This document shows positions 19,560 to 30,120 of a DNA stretch of 64,000 nucleotides, piece after piece (the stretch's first letter is position 1; the number at the start of each line of letters is the position of its first letter). The DNA is taken from positions 63,396,650-63,460,649 of the forward strand of contig CM035807.1 of NCBI GenBank assembly GCA_020466095.1, given 5' to 3'. The translations under genes were made by a program, and so were the position numbers. The notes beneath the pieces were generated by a model. That model was not told the origin of the DNA, ran no database searches, and saw only the letters and a list, made by a program, of their open reading frames with translations. The stretch comes from Chlorops oryzae (Eukaryota; Arthropoda; Insecta; Diptera; Chloropidae).

Positions 19560-19937
19560 TTAGTTTGCAGCAGGGTGCTGTTCAGCACTCCTTTGGTATA
19601 AGATGGCCTCAATTAAACCAACCTTTCTCCAGTTTTCCGAAAGGATTTTTGGGTCTGTGGTCCTTGTTGCTTGATTTATTAAGTCTGCTCTCATTCGTCT
19701 AAGGCGGTTCTTCACGCCTCCTCGTCGCTTAGGTCGCTTTTGGATTGGTATTCTGGTTAACTGTTCTTCTTTTGCTTTGGTCTTCTCAGCTGCGTATTGA
19801 TGTTGTCGAGCCTTATACTCCTCGACAGTGAGTGGTTTGGGTCCAGCGGTGGGGTTGTCTTCTAAAGCCTGTTTTAGCGTTATGTTCATGCTAAAATCTT
19901 CCGTGAATAACTCCGCAATAAATCCAATAAATCCCAA
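19560..19937 (-). CDS. Basic leader ORF of Gyp-1
   Basis: 125 codons close to the primer site. The likely start may be the internal Met in MNITLKQALEDN rather than the upstream one. It contains PLTVEEYKARQ followed by a strongly basic block (KRPKRRGGVKNRLRRMRADL), then a short helical segment (LSENWRKVGLIEAIL). I recall PLTVEEY plus (K/R)RRGG leader proteins in other insect 412/mdg1-lineage elements, of unknown function; the basic block suggests RNA binding. Being the first ORF of the genomic RNA, it would be translated before the transmembrane ORF and Gag. Confidence 0.5.
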   Translation of the reverse strand: MGFIGFIAELFTEDFSMNITLKQALEDNPTAGPKPLTVEEYKARQHQYAAEKTKAKEEQLTRIPIQKRPKRRGGVKNRLRRMRADLINQATRTTDPKILSENWRKVGLIEAILYQRSAEQHPAAN

Positions 19938-20012
19938 AAGGATTTGGGTGTTGTCCTCTGCCTTAGGATTTCGCAGGTCTTTAGTTAGTTGTCCAGGATG
20001 GCAGGATCGCCA

Positions 20013-20563
20013 TATGATGTCCCTTTTTAATCAGGACTTTCTGTCGGAAAGTCCTTTATTGATGTTTATGGAACATCAGTATTTTTGGTGAAAAAGAAAA
20101 AGGCAAAGTCTTTTTCTGGTGGCGGTTGCTACGCCTTATTTTTATTCTTAGGCGACTGGAGCGCCTGGATTCAGGTTTGAACATGAATGTCTTCTTAGAG
20201 CTAAAAATCTATATTTATATCATTTTTACATATGGTTCTTAGTTGCTATTTTTCGTTTGCTTATCTACGGTGTCGAATGGAAAAGGGTCACTTGGATTTT
20301 CCCAACTACCGGGGTCGTATTGCAAATGACACATATACTGCAATTGGTGCATTGTTCTTGCTTTGACCTTTTTTGTGTTTGAGCAATAAAGTTGATTTGA
20401 GTCATCATAAAAAATGAGCATTGTTTGTAAGTGAAAGTAGTAAAAGAAAATAGCATAACTGCCTGTGGGAAATATCGCGTGAGTGACTTTAATTGAGTGA
20501 TTAATATGAATGCCAGTAGGGAATATTACATAAGTGACTTTAAGTGACCGTTTGTCCATAACA
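20013..20563 (-). repeat. Gyp-1 5' LTR
   Basis: Direct repeat of 13250-13801. Its inner edge is followed on the minus strand by TGGCGATCCTGCCATCC (down from 20012), the primer-binding site; the tRNA is not identified by me. Confidence 0.93.
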
Positions 20564-21300
20564 ATAGCATGAAATTGTTCCACATCCTTAATAATCCGTA
20601 GCTCACGACCAAATGTTAGATAAGAAGCACTATGACCTGTGCTTTGGCATACGGCAGTATTCATTGCGAAGCGTATACTTGGTAGCTTATTTGGCAAATC
20701 TCCCTGATTATTTCCCACCAAAATTGCTAGTTGCGCCTTCAAGTCTTGGTTTTTTCGCTCGTAAGGGATTGCTTGAGGGTGGTAAAATGGTGAAAGGATT
20801 TGTTGCACTCCAAGACAAAATATGGATTGCTCCATAACGGCTGCCACAAATTATACACCATTGTGGCTAATAACTTTGCGTGGGATGCCAAAGCGGAGGA
20901 ATACTTCATCAATAAGTGTTTTTGCACATCTTTCGGCCGTGGCCTCTTTTAGGAAAAAATTTCAACCCATCGGCTTGTGATGTCTTCGACAATGAAAATC
21001 TACTGATAATTCTCGACTGATGGTGGTAAAAGGCCGAACAAATCTATGGCTACAACTTCGAAACGTTGGTTGCAACTGACTGTCTTATATAAGCCAGATG
21101 GTCGGAGATTCGATACTTTATATCGTTGAAAATCGAGGCACGAGTGAACGTAGTTCCTTATATCCTTTTTCATTCCAGGCCATGAATAATATAATGAAAT
21201 TTGCTTATAAGTCCTTTCAACTCCACAATGTCCAGCGGTGTCTTCATCATGATAAAATTTTAGGATGGCTGGACGTATTCACTGGTTAATAACGTATTCT
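20564..21300 (-). pseudogene. Gyp-2 integrase zinc finger and core
   Basis: The remnant HHCC finger (DTAGHCGVERTYKQI, then the cysteine pair near 21150) precedes a core with AIDLFGLLPP (first Asp), FGIPRKVIS where the second Asp is replaced, and HPQAIPYERKNQDLK with the Glu region, then LPSIRFAMN and SASYLTFGREL. There are multiple frame changes. It is cut at 20563 by Gyp-1 and resumes at 13249. Confidence 0.75.
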
Positions 21301-21387
21301 CGTTAAGACCAAAGAGAGGCATCTACGTATCCTCGTTTAGACCAAACAGAGGCATATGCAGGTCCCCGTTCAATTACCTTCACGTTA

Positions 21388-22060
21388 TTATTTGCTTCCG
21401 CGTCTGGGTAAATCAACTTCATAAGCGCATATTGCACAGGAGTCCTTTTCGGTGTGATGGATGTTACATGGAGGCCTCGATAGTGCATCCGCTAACAAGT
21501 TCGTTTTTCCCGGTTTGTAGTCTATTTGCAAATCAAATTGGTGAAGTAAAAGTGCCCATCTGGCGAGCCAACCGCTTGGTGATTTCATTTTCATAAGCCA
21601 TTTGAGCGGTTGGTGATCCGTTATAAGTTTTACCTCTGCGTCGTCAACGTAACCTCTAAATTTGGTGACTGCCCAGACTATGGCTAGAGCTCGCGTTCGA
21701 TGGTTAAATAATTTTTTTCTGCGTTCGTTAGGAGTCTGCTGGCATATTGAATTGGATGTTCATCATCGCCCTCCCCCTGGAGTAAAACTGCTCCAAGGGC
21801 CTAGCTGCTAGCATCTGTTTTTAAAATGAAAGCCTTTCCATCTTCTGCTTGTTTAAGGACGGGTGCTGAAGTAATTCTTTCCTTTAGGTGTTCGAAAGCA
21901 TTTTTTGATCTTCACCCCACTGCCATGTTGTATTTTTCTTATTTGAGATCGAAAGGGGTTTCGATATTTTTGCAAAGTCTGGTATAAAACGACGATACCA
22001 CGAGCATGCTTGAAGGAAGGAGACAACTTCTGTGACATTTCAAGGCTCTTTTCTTAATTT
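21388..22060 (-). pseudogene. Gyp-2 reverse transcriptase thumb / RNase H
   Basis: Visible pieces on shifted frames: VVSFLQACSWYRRFIPDF (connection), a DASS-type RNase H start near 21810, and FDLQIDYKPGKTNLLADALS (21490-21560), the usual end of gypsy RNase H. Frame changes and stops occur throughout. Its upstream half lies at 25097-26109 beyond the foldback insertion. Confidence 0.75.
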
Positions 22061-22065
22061 AAGGC

Positions 22066-23035
22066 TGTACACTAGACTGGTCCTTATTTTTTTATTTTTT
22101 TATTTCTCAGCAAATTATATAAGCTTATGGTCCCTAACTACCAAATATGAAGTTTGGTTTCGATCCGATAATGTTTGATGGGCGCGGAAGTCACTCAAAG
22201 TTTAAAATTCCATTTGTATGAGAAAAAACCTGGGTTGTGTTAGTTTTATCAAAATTTAACACATATAATATAATTTCTCTAACCAAATGTGAATGGTATT
22301 CCATTGACAATAGATTGGTCTTTCTTTGAAGCTATAACAACATAAAATCGGATTGTATTTGGCACAGCCAGGACTACTGAAAGTCAATTTTTTAGGAAAT
22401 TCAAAAGATGCTTCGACTTGGAGGTCTTGGATAGCCACAAGAATTAGCAGAAATGTTTTTAATATTCATATTTGGAAAATATACAAAATAGCCCTTCGAA
22501 TGAGCCTTATATGAAGAAAGTCGGATTACTCTTTACTTTGCTTGAACATACTAAACAATTGCTATAGATTTTTTAGGACAAAATTTTAGGCTCTTAACTT
22601 TAGCGGGGTGAGAATTGGTATGGTCTCAAATAATTTCAGGCTTCGCGTTAGATTCTAAACTTGCAATTCATTTCGCAACATTTGATACCAAAATCATGAA
22701 ATTTGTTTGGGGTTTCTGCTTATATGGATTTGATTAAAATTTCAATATTTTTTTGGTTGTAAAAACAGCTGAATTTCACTGCTTTAAATGCATCAGAAAG
22801 GTAAATGGTACAACATTTTTGGGAATTTATGCTTCAAAAGAAGTGGTATTATGTGCAGAAATATATATGATATGGTTTTTTTACTATGATCTTCCACTTT
22901 TCCAAAATTTCATGAAAAACTGCGCATTTTAGGGAATTTTGGGGGAATTTTGGCAGATTTTTTTTCCTTTTTAGGAAATTTTAAAAATTTTCAACTTTTA
23001 ATTTTTTAATTTACAGCCGTTGTAAAGCTAAATTT
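22066..23035 (+). repeat. Foldback left arm
   Basis: Long inverted repeat paired with 24121-25096. The inner limit is near the phrase TTTACAGCCGTTGTAAAG. Confidence 0.85.
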
Positions 23036-23062
23036 AAAGCAGAAATTATATTTTCGGAAGGT

Positions 23063-23314
23063 TTATTTAATTATTTGAAGAATATTTATTTGAAGAAAGT
23101 AAAATGCAGTTTTAGTGTTTAAAACATTTGGTAAGCGTACACAATTGATAAGCGTACTTTTGTTGAATGATGGGTATTTCTTACGATACGCCTCCACCAA
23201 TTGAAGTATAAGTTGCAGTTCATCCTCATCTTGAGTTAAAATTTTGTTGAAATCTCCCACGAATTTAATGCCTCTTTCTGCAACGTCATTTACTAACATA
23301 CGTGAATGTTGCAT
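23063..23314 (-). pseudogene. C-terminal tail of an uncharacterised repeat-family protein in the foldback loop
   Basis: 83 codons, opening MQHSRMLVNDVAERGIKFV and followed by DFNKILTQDEDELQLILQLV and YRKKYPSFNKSTL. The ND-x-AERG and LT-x-(D/N)E-x(2-4)-Q words recall the C-terminal end of another multi-copy, unannotated arthropod protein family; I recall this from general exposure and cannot check it. The ORF sits between the left arm and the tandem repeats, as a leftover of an autonomous parent would. No upstream coding exon survives: a stop lies a few codons before the Met. Confidence 0.5.
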
Positions 23315-23492
23315 AAAAAGTAAAGAAGTTTACATCGGCTAAGCCGATTGCACACACCTTTTCCTCAGCCTTAAATATGTTGAAACATTACCTTAACAAA
23401 AATTCCTGCCCTTTTAGTTGTTCTAGGTACACATTATCTGTGCTTCGATTTAGCTTCACAAACTCGAAATTATATTTAAGTACAAATTTTTT

Positions 23493-24120
23493 GCGAATGG
23501 TGGTCATGGTCAAATTTTAATCGTTAGAGGACATTTTGTCTAGCAGCGAAATACTCAATTCAAAATAGAGAAAATCAAATTTTAGCGAATTTCGCGAATG
23601 GTGGTCTTGATCAAATTTTAACCGTTAGAGGACATTTTGTCTAGCAGCGAAATACTCAATTCAAAATAGAGAAAATCAAATTTTAGCGAATTTCGCGAAT
23701 GGTGGTCTTGATCAAATTTTAACCGTTAGAGGACATTTTGTCTAGCAGCGAAATACTCAATTCAAAATAGAGAAAATCAAATTTTAGCGAATTTTGCGAA
23801 TGGTGGTCTTGATCAAATTTTAACCGTTAGAGGACATTTTGTCTAGCAGCGAAATACTCAATTCAAAATAGAGAAAATCAAATTTTAGCGAATTTCGCGA
23901 ATGGTGGTCTTGATCAAATTTTAACCGTTAGAGGACATTTTGTCTAGCAGCGAAATACTCAATTCAAAATAGAGAAAATCAAATTTTTGCGAATTTCGCG
24001 AATGGTGGTCTTGATCAAATTTTAACCGTTAGAGGACATTTTGTCTAGCAGCGAAATAATCAATTCAAAATAGTGAAAATCAAATTTTCGCGAATTTCGC
24101 GGACGGTGGTCAAATTTTAA
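23493..24120 (+). repeat. 101-bp tandem repeat, six complete copies plus a partial
   Basis: Units begin GCGAATGGTGGTC at 23493, 23594, 23695, 23796, 23897 and 23998, with a degenerate seventh start at 24099 (period exactly 101). Units are almost identical, so the array was homogenised or expanded recently. Confidence 0.95.
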
Positions 24121-25096
24121 CTTTACAACGGCTGTAAATTAAAAAATTAAAAGTTTGAAAATTTTCAAAATTTCCTAAAAAGGAAAAAAATCTGCCAAAA
24201 TTCCCCCAAAATTCCCTAAAATGCGCAGTTTTTCATGAAGTTTTGGAAAAGTGGAAGATCATAGTAAAAAAACCATATCATATATATTTCTGCACATAAT
24301 ACCACTTCTTTTGAAGCATAAATTCCCAAAAATGTTGTACCATTTACCTGTCTGATGCATTTAAAGCAGTGAAATTCAGCTGTTTTTACAACCAAAAAAA
24401 TATTGAAATTTTAATCATATCCATATAAGCAGAAACCGCCAAACAAATTTCATGATTTTGGTATCAAATGTTGCGAAATGAATTGCAAGTTTAGAATCTA
24501 ACGCGAAGCCTGAAATTATTTGAGACCATGACCAATTCTCACCCCGCTAAAGTTAAGAGCCTAAAATTTTGTCCTAAAAAATCTATAGCAATTGTTTAGT
24601 ATGTTCAAGCTAAAGTAAAGAGTAATCCGATTTTCTTCATATAAGGCTCATTCGAAGGGCTATTTTGTATATTTTCCAAATATGAATATTAAAAACATTT
24701 CTGCTAATTCTTGTGGCTATCCAAGACCTCCAAGTCGAAGCATCTTTTGAATTTCCTTAAAAATTGACTTTCAGTAGTCCTGGCTGTGCCAAATACAATC
24801 CGATTTTATGTTGTTATAGCTTCAAAGAAAGACACATCTATTGTCAATGGAATACCATTCACATTTGGTTAGAGAAATTATATTATATGTGTTAAATTTT
24901 GATAAAACTAACACAACCCAGGTTTTTTCTCATACAAATGGAATTTTAAACTTTGAGTGACTTCCGCGCCCATCAAACATTATCGGATCGAAACCAAACT
25001 TCATATTTGGTAATTTGGGACCATAAGCTGATATAATTTGCCTGGCAATTTTAAGAAACCCAGTTTTAAAAAAAACAAGGACCAGTCTACTGTACA
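24121..25096 (-). repeat. Foldback right arm
   Basis: Reverse complement of the left arm with scattered single-base differences and one 3'-proximal difference around 25020-25075. Confidence 0.85.
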
Positions 25097-26109
25097 CCTT
25101 TTCAGGATCCACCGCAATTCCTTCAGGAGTTCAAATATGACCCAAGAACTTAACTGAATTACAAGCAAATCGGCATTTGTATTTGTTCACGCGATGTCTG
25201 TACTCTCGTGACTTTTGAAAGATACGCCTTAAATCGGATGGATGCTTTTCAAATATGCAAGTATGACCATGTCCCCTAAAGGTGCTTTGAACCTATCTAT
25301 TAAGCGCTGGAATGCTGCTAGGGCATTTCTAAACCATATGGCATACTGGTGAACTTGTACATGTCAAGAGTTATAAATGTCGTCTTGTCTTGATGCGGTT
25401 CGTGAACTCCGATCTGCCAGAATCCGGAATGCAAATCAACCGCTACACCAAATTTGTTACCTTAGCCGCGTGCAACAAATTGTCAACCCTTGGTAGAGGA
25501 TATCAATCAGATTTCGTGATTGCACTGAGCATTCTGTAGTCAATGCAGACTCGTATACCGCAATTTTTTTTTTTTTTTTTTTGGTATCATGACGACAGGA
25601 GCTGCCCATGCTGCTTCGCTTGGGATAATAACCTTATCTTGTAGGATCTGGTTAATTTCTACTTTTAATTCTGCCTTCCTAGCGTTTGGAGCTATCGGAG
25701 CGTGTTCTCCAGTTTCTATACGATGAACTGCGTATGGCGTTACTGTTAATGGTTTTTCGAAGACATCTTTATTATCGAATAGCACGTTACCCATTTCATA
25801 TTTCTGAGGAGTTGACAAGGTGCTTCCATCGGTTTTTCGTAGCATTTTTACAGAGACCATCAAGAATGGTAAGTTACTGATCTTGAAAGGAGGTCCAAAT
25901 AGGTTTTTTGGGTTTAATGGAGCATCTTTATCTCGAACAGTTACTTTAAGCAAGTCAGATATGAAATCTGGTGAGTACTCGTCGTTTTCTAATTTCTTTC
26001 GTTGCAAGGGTTCCTCGGGCGGTCGTTCTAGTGAACGGCAGTCTTGGTTATTTTCTTCAAATGCTATAAATCTTGACATTTCTCGTAAGGCTTTACGCTT
26101 CGGTGACAT
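25097..26109 (-). pseudogene. Gyp-2 reverse transcriptase, N-terminal and palm remnants
   Basis: The 189-codon open part (25540-26109) includes YAVHRIETGEHAPIAPNARK and AAWAAPVVMIPKK, the usual lead-in to gypsy reverse transcriptase, and breaks in an A-run near 25565. Downstream fragments are YPLPRVDNL, the region VKFLGHI and TPEGIAVDPEKV; the catalytic (Y/F)xDD block is missing, so a deletion removed the active site. Followed by the foldback element. Confidence 0.8.
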
Positions 26110-26154
26110 GACAGTTGTTTCTCATACATTTTCTCCTATAAGGTCACTCGAAAA

Positions 26155-26529
26155 TTAGGTGCTGTCATTAGGCTTTGAGAATTCGAACTTTCGCCATGGT
26201 TCATCCTCAAAATACCAAAACCGTTGACCCATATTTTTAACAACGCCAGCTTGCTCTAAGAAGTCAGCTCCCAAAAGCGTCCTATTTTTAATAGCATTCG
26301 GAAGAAATAAAAATCTTATCTTTCGGGTTCTGTTTGCAATTTTGATGTCGTAAACTGTGCACAACACTGTTTGGGTTGATGTGGTTCCATCGGCCAATAC
26401 GATTTCTGCATGAACATTTTGAAAAACACATCCTCTACTAGAAAGTATCCGCTTAAGCGGTGCACTACAGATGCTAGTTTTCGCAGCTGTATCCAAAAAA
26501 GCTTGACTTTTTGAACCAAAGACCTCCAC
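26155..26529 (-). pseudogene. Gyp-2 protease
   Basis: Retropepsin-like domain: AFLDTAAKTSICS at the active-site position (DTA rather than DTG or DSG) and, 65 residues on, FLFLPNAIKNRTLLGADFLE, the usual second conserved region (ILGxDFL-like). 124 codons are open in this frame. An upstream frame overlaps the gag knuckle. Confidence 0.75.
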
Positions 26530-27000
26530 CAGAACTGTTTAGTTCTGGAGCACCACATCCGTAGCACGAAAATTTTGGTTTATTCGGAGGCGCCTTATCA
26601 AAGTTGGTTGGAGGCTTATTCCCAATATTTCCGTGTGATGTTGGCTTAAGCGGGTTCATAGTGACCTCTTTTATTTTACTGCATTCTTCAAATACGTGTC
26701 CGCGTGCTCACCAATAAGAACAGCGTGGTCGCGTGTCAGCAGTTGCGCATTTCTCTGGCTGTTGAGATTCGTTCTAAAACCATTCCACTTCCCTGCAGCT
26801 CTTAACCAGTCGGTCGAACGTGTGGCAGTCATCGCGTCGAACGCGCAACCAAATTTTGATGTAAAACAGACCGTAGATCATACTTCTTTGAGTGTTTTCC
26901 GCAACACTGTCATGAAGTTGGGAAAATGGTCCTCCTGTCAAGATCAGTAAGCCCGACTCAGAATACGAGAAATTTTTCACACAAAAGAACTTACCATTCT
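26530..27000 (-). pseudogene. Gyp-2 gag 3' remnant
   Basis: Two decayed zinc knuckles. One is near 26690 (RCSYW-stop-ARGHVFEEC, where the second Cys has become Trp) and the other near 26565 (FSCYGCGAP). Upstream, a 68-codon piece (DDCHTFDRLVKSCREVEWF) is a Gag C-terminal remnant. Upstream Gag and LTR were not found. Confidence 0.6.
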
Positions 27001-28127
27001 TGATTATCCCTGTAAAAATGCTAAGAAAAACCGTTGCTTAGAATATGAATTTGAGTTGGTAAAAGGCAAGGCTTGCTTCAGTGTCAATTTAGGTGTTTGA
27101 ATTTCTCAATGCAAGCACAAGTTTCGTTTCGATTTAACGACTTTATTGGTCGCTAAGCATGTAAAGAATTGCGAAATTAAAACCAAAGAAGTAAGAAAAA
27201 GAAAAGAATAAGAAATTGATATTCATTTATGTGCTTGCATTTTCCAATGCGAGCACCAAATGCTTTTAAGGTTACCGAATTTGTTTCGCGTTTACTTGTA
27301 TAATAAGGTCTGTTATAAATAAGAGATAACACCGAGCAATAAGTGACTTCGATTATTTGATATGTTCGCACGCCATGAACTGGTAATTGAGTAAATTTTT
27401 GAAAGAAAGCCAAAAAGGCTTAAATCAAGAAATAAAATATCAAGAAATAAAACTAAAATGCAGATTTTTTCTCATTTACGATAATCCAAAAATTTTGAAG
27501 TATTGTTTTCAAAAAGTTAAGAAAATTTTTTAAAGCAACATTCGATAAAATTTTTAAGCGAGTCGATTTTAGACCCATTGTCATACAGTGAAGTAAGTTC
27601 TTCGAAGCACAAATCTAAACATTGACACCCTGTTTCTCGACAGCCTATGATTAAAATTTACTTTTTTTACAAGTTTCATCCCAATCGGAGAGAAAAAATG
27701 TTGCCGCCGGTACACTTGACGTGTTTTGCACCTTATATGAGAAAAATGAAGGTTCAATCTTTCCCATAAAAATAAGAAAGTATATTGAGAGGCATAATAT
27801 ATGATTTGAAATAAATTTTTTCTTTCAGGTGAGTATTATTTTGAACCTTTGATTCATTGCTTACATATGGTAAAGAGTCAATTTTATTTTTCAAGCCTCA
27901 AACGACGCTTTAATTTTGTTCCTTTTTACATTTAAAAGTCTTTAAAGATTTACATTTTTAAAGGATATTAAAATATCGGGGTCAATAAAAATCCGCTGAT
28001 TTGATTTTTTTTTCGCAATTAGAACAAACACATTCTACTTGAATTTTCACAAGTTCTTCTCTATTTTCCGGCTCCTGAATTTCACACTCGTCCTCCCTTA
28101 CTTCTTGTAAGTTTGTGTGGGCACAGC
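27001..28127. other. No gene seen
   Basis: AT-rich non-coding DNA. The phrase TTTCATCCCAATCGGAGAGAAAAAATGTTGCCG near 27690 looks like typical dipteran repeat filler. On the minus strand at 27990-28110 an acidic open stretch (ECEIQEPENREELVKIQVEC, CSNCEKKIKSA) follows the THAP remnant in another frame and may be its continuation. Confidence 0.4.
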
Positions 28128-28357
28128 TCCCGATTTTAATTGACGCTTACCGATATCAGAACTAATGAAATGGTTTCCACATATGTAGAGTTTTTTGGCA
28201 TAATCTTCTACCGAAATACTTAATTTTTATCGCAATATTTGACCCATGATGGAATTTAATGGGGGATATTTAAATATTTTCAAATCGACATTATGTCGGT
28301 TATATTTTCTACAACTTCTTACAGCACATTGTATGCCCGTCCGATTTGCCTGCATTT
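28128..28357 (-). pseudogene. THAP zinc-finger domain with an in-frame stop
   Basis: THAP domains are C2CH DNA-binding modules found in P-element transposase and many host proteins. In one frame from the ATG at 28357: CAVRSC (the Cys pair), KIFKYPPLNS, then TAA, then EDYAKKLYICGNHF (Cys-x2-His) and LKSGAVPT, the conserved AVPT tail of the domain, ending in a stop at about 28129. There are 43 positions between the second and third zinc Cys, within the family range. The stop falls where the family's invariant Trp is expected (about 15 residues before the third Cys). It is too short for a transposase; no downstream catalytic domain was recognised. Confidence 0.7.
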
Positions 28358-29869
28358 TGGACGACTTCTTTATGTAATTCATTTTCAGTTTCAACAATAT
28401 GCAAAAAAAAAATTAAAACAATTAAAGAAAAAACAATACAACGGTATTTTCAAAATAAAACAAACAATCTTAATACAAATATTTTGCCTCTTTCAATGCG
28501 TAAAGCACCTCATGCCAAAGCAAGACGAAATCAAAGAATCACCTGTCGAACTCGATCTTTGCCACTTAGGAATTGAGAGAAGCAATATCGTTGCGAACAG
28601 GTATTTCTAGTTGTTTGTTTTTTCCCCTCATGCTTCCTCTTTGCATCCACAAGAGCTAGAACAGCGACTAATGACACACTCTTTTTATATTTTTCTCTAT
28701 TCTATGGTTAAAATAACAACTAAAAGCTACTTTAGGTACTAAAATCCGTAAAAAAAAAAAAAATCAATAGTTTGAAAACCATTTATGAGGCAGTATTCAC
28801 TACAGCCGCATTTAGCATTTTTACAAAATGAGACAAAAATGCAGAACGTTGTCTAGTTTTTATTAATACTTCCAACCAATTTTCAAAATTTCAAAAGAAG
28901 GATCATATAGTTAAAACATTTTTCCGGACAAACTCAAATTTTTATAAAATGCTAAATGGGAATCGCAATGGAAAGAAAATTGCAAATGCTGAATGTGTTG
29001 TGGTGGAAATAGCACCATATATGTCGAGTTTTATTTTTTAATCACAAAATAAAACTTATTCTTAGATTTTGAAAATTTCAAATAATTAACATCTTAAAAA
29101 AAAATCAGAAATTATTATTATTTTTAGTTTTAAAATAAAAATAAAAAAAAAAAAAACTTCTTTTATATCAAATGAATTTTCAGGAAGAGCTGAATAGCTT
29201 CGATTATTTTCAACTATTTGTCAAGACCGATACGCCATTTTGTTGGAAATTAAAGGTTTTTGTTTAAATAATGCCAATGTGAAGTCTTCGTGTGGAACAA
29301 ATTGGAACTAAACGGCTTCAAAGTTGAAAAACTAGCAAAAAACCTCAAATAAATTCTGTTTGTCATTGGACAAAATCCAATAAAATAACACAATTTCAGC
29401 AAGCTGTTTATATTTCTCGAAAGAGCCTTATTTTGGCTTTTTATATCCGTAAAAAAATTGTAATCGGTTGATAAACAACGAAGTAACAGCATGGTTAGTT
29501 AGTCAATGACCTATATAACAGCTTTTGGTCAAGAATAATGTTCAGTGTCTCAGATCCAAGACGGTGTGGACCTGTTTTATTTGACATAAAGCACTTATTC
29601 AAGCCCACAAAAAATTTAAAACGACATTTAATTAACTATAAGAAAATTTTGGTGTATACATCCACGTCTGCTTAAACTATAACTGACCAGAATATAAATA
29701 AAATTCATAAACACACTGATTTTGTGCACTTGGCGTGAAATGCCCCACAGGCAATTCTGCTTATAATATATTCCCAGAAAGCTAGTCGATAAATCTCCAA
29801 TGGGGATTTCTTATTAATTGGTATGTTAATGTATAATAAGCGTCGTGAGTTGTGTTTTTGAGTACAATT
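28358..29869. other. No gene seen
   Basis: About 1.5 kb of AT-rich sequence with only short frames. The minus-strand stretch 29250-29492 has an 80-codon open frame without recognisable features. The right end merges into the presumed 5' UTR of the LINE Jk-B; its start is not defined by a duplication. Confidence 0.4.
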
Positions 29870-30120
29870 CACTCACGCACGGCCCACGACACTAATCCGG
29901 ATTTTAGTCACATGCAAATCGGGGAGTAGAAACAAGCATTCGCTTCGGTCGGGCCCAATTCCGTTGATCCGCAGTTTTTGTAAAAAACTTTTTTAAATTA
30001 ACATTTTTAAATAAATAATTTAAAAATTTAATTAATAATAACAAGGTTTTTTATCTTTTACCTACAAATAAAAATTAAAGACAGTGTCTTAAATAAATGA
30101 CTCTTCACAGTGCGTGAGAA

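Larger units (their letters stand above)
13250..20563 (-). mobile_element. Gyp-1: complete 412/mdg1-type LTR retrotransposon
   Basis: 7314 bp with LTRs at 13250-13801 and 20013-20563 and a 4-bp duplication ATAG at 13246-13249 and 20564-20567. By eye the LTRs differ by seven substitutions and one single-base indel (about 98.5 percent identity), so insertion was fairly recent. Internal order on the minus strand: primer site, basic leader ORF, short transmembrane ORF, Gag, protease, reverse transcriptase, RNase H, integrase, polypurine tract. Pol carries several lesions. It inserted into the integrase code of Gyp-2. Confidence 0.95.
22066..25096. mobile_element. Foldback-type element with about 975-bp inverted repeats and a minisatellite core
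   Basis: Both ends read TGTACA(C/G)TAGACTGGTCCTT inward. The left arm runs about 22066-23035 and the right arm about 24121-25096, nearly identical in reverse complement (for example GGGCGCGGAAGTCACTCAAAG at 22180 and its complement at 24950). The 1.1-kb middle holds a short ORF (23063-23314) and six 101-bp tandem repeats. Gyp-2 codons DPEKV (right side) and NVTEVVSFLQ (left side) flank it, so it interrupted reverse transcriptase. The terminal TGTACA is palindromic, so it could be the target duplication or the TIR tip. Superfamily not assigned. Confidence 0.88.
12962..27000 (-). mobile_element. Gyp-2: decayed Ty3/gypsy element split by two later insertions
   Basis: Reading on the minus strand from about 27000 to 12962, the order is gag knuckle remnants, protease, reverse transcriptase, RNase H, integrase zinc finger, integrase core and C-terminal domain. 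Gyp-1 (13250-20563) interrupts the integrase and a foldback element (22066-25096) interrupts the reverse transcriptase. Many stops and frameshifts are present. The CYGCGAP knuckle wording resembles blastopia/micropia-lineage Gag. Neither LTR was identified. Confidence 0.75.

Noticed and set aside
20239..20847. A single 202-codon integrase-like protein
   Set aside because: The frame fuses Gyp-2 integrase codons with the Gyp-1 LTR across the insertion border at 20563; it is not one gene.
23493..24120. CRISPR-like regular repeats
   Set aside because: The 101-bp units are directly tandem with no unique spacers, and the DNA is insect; this is a minisatellite.
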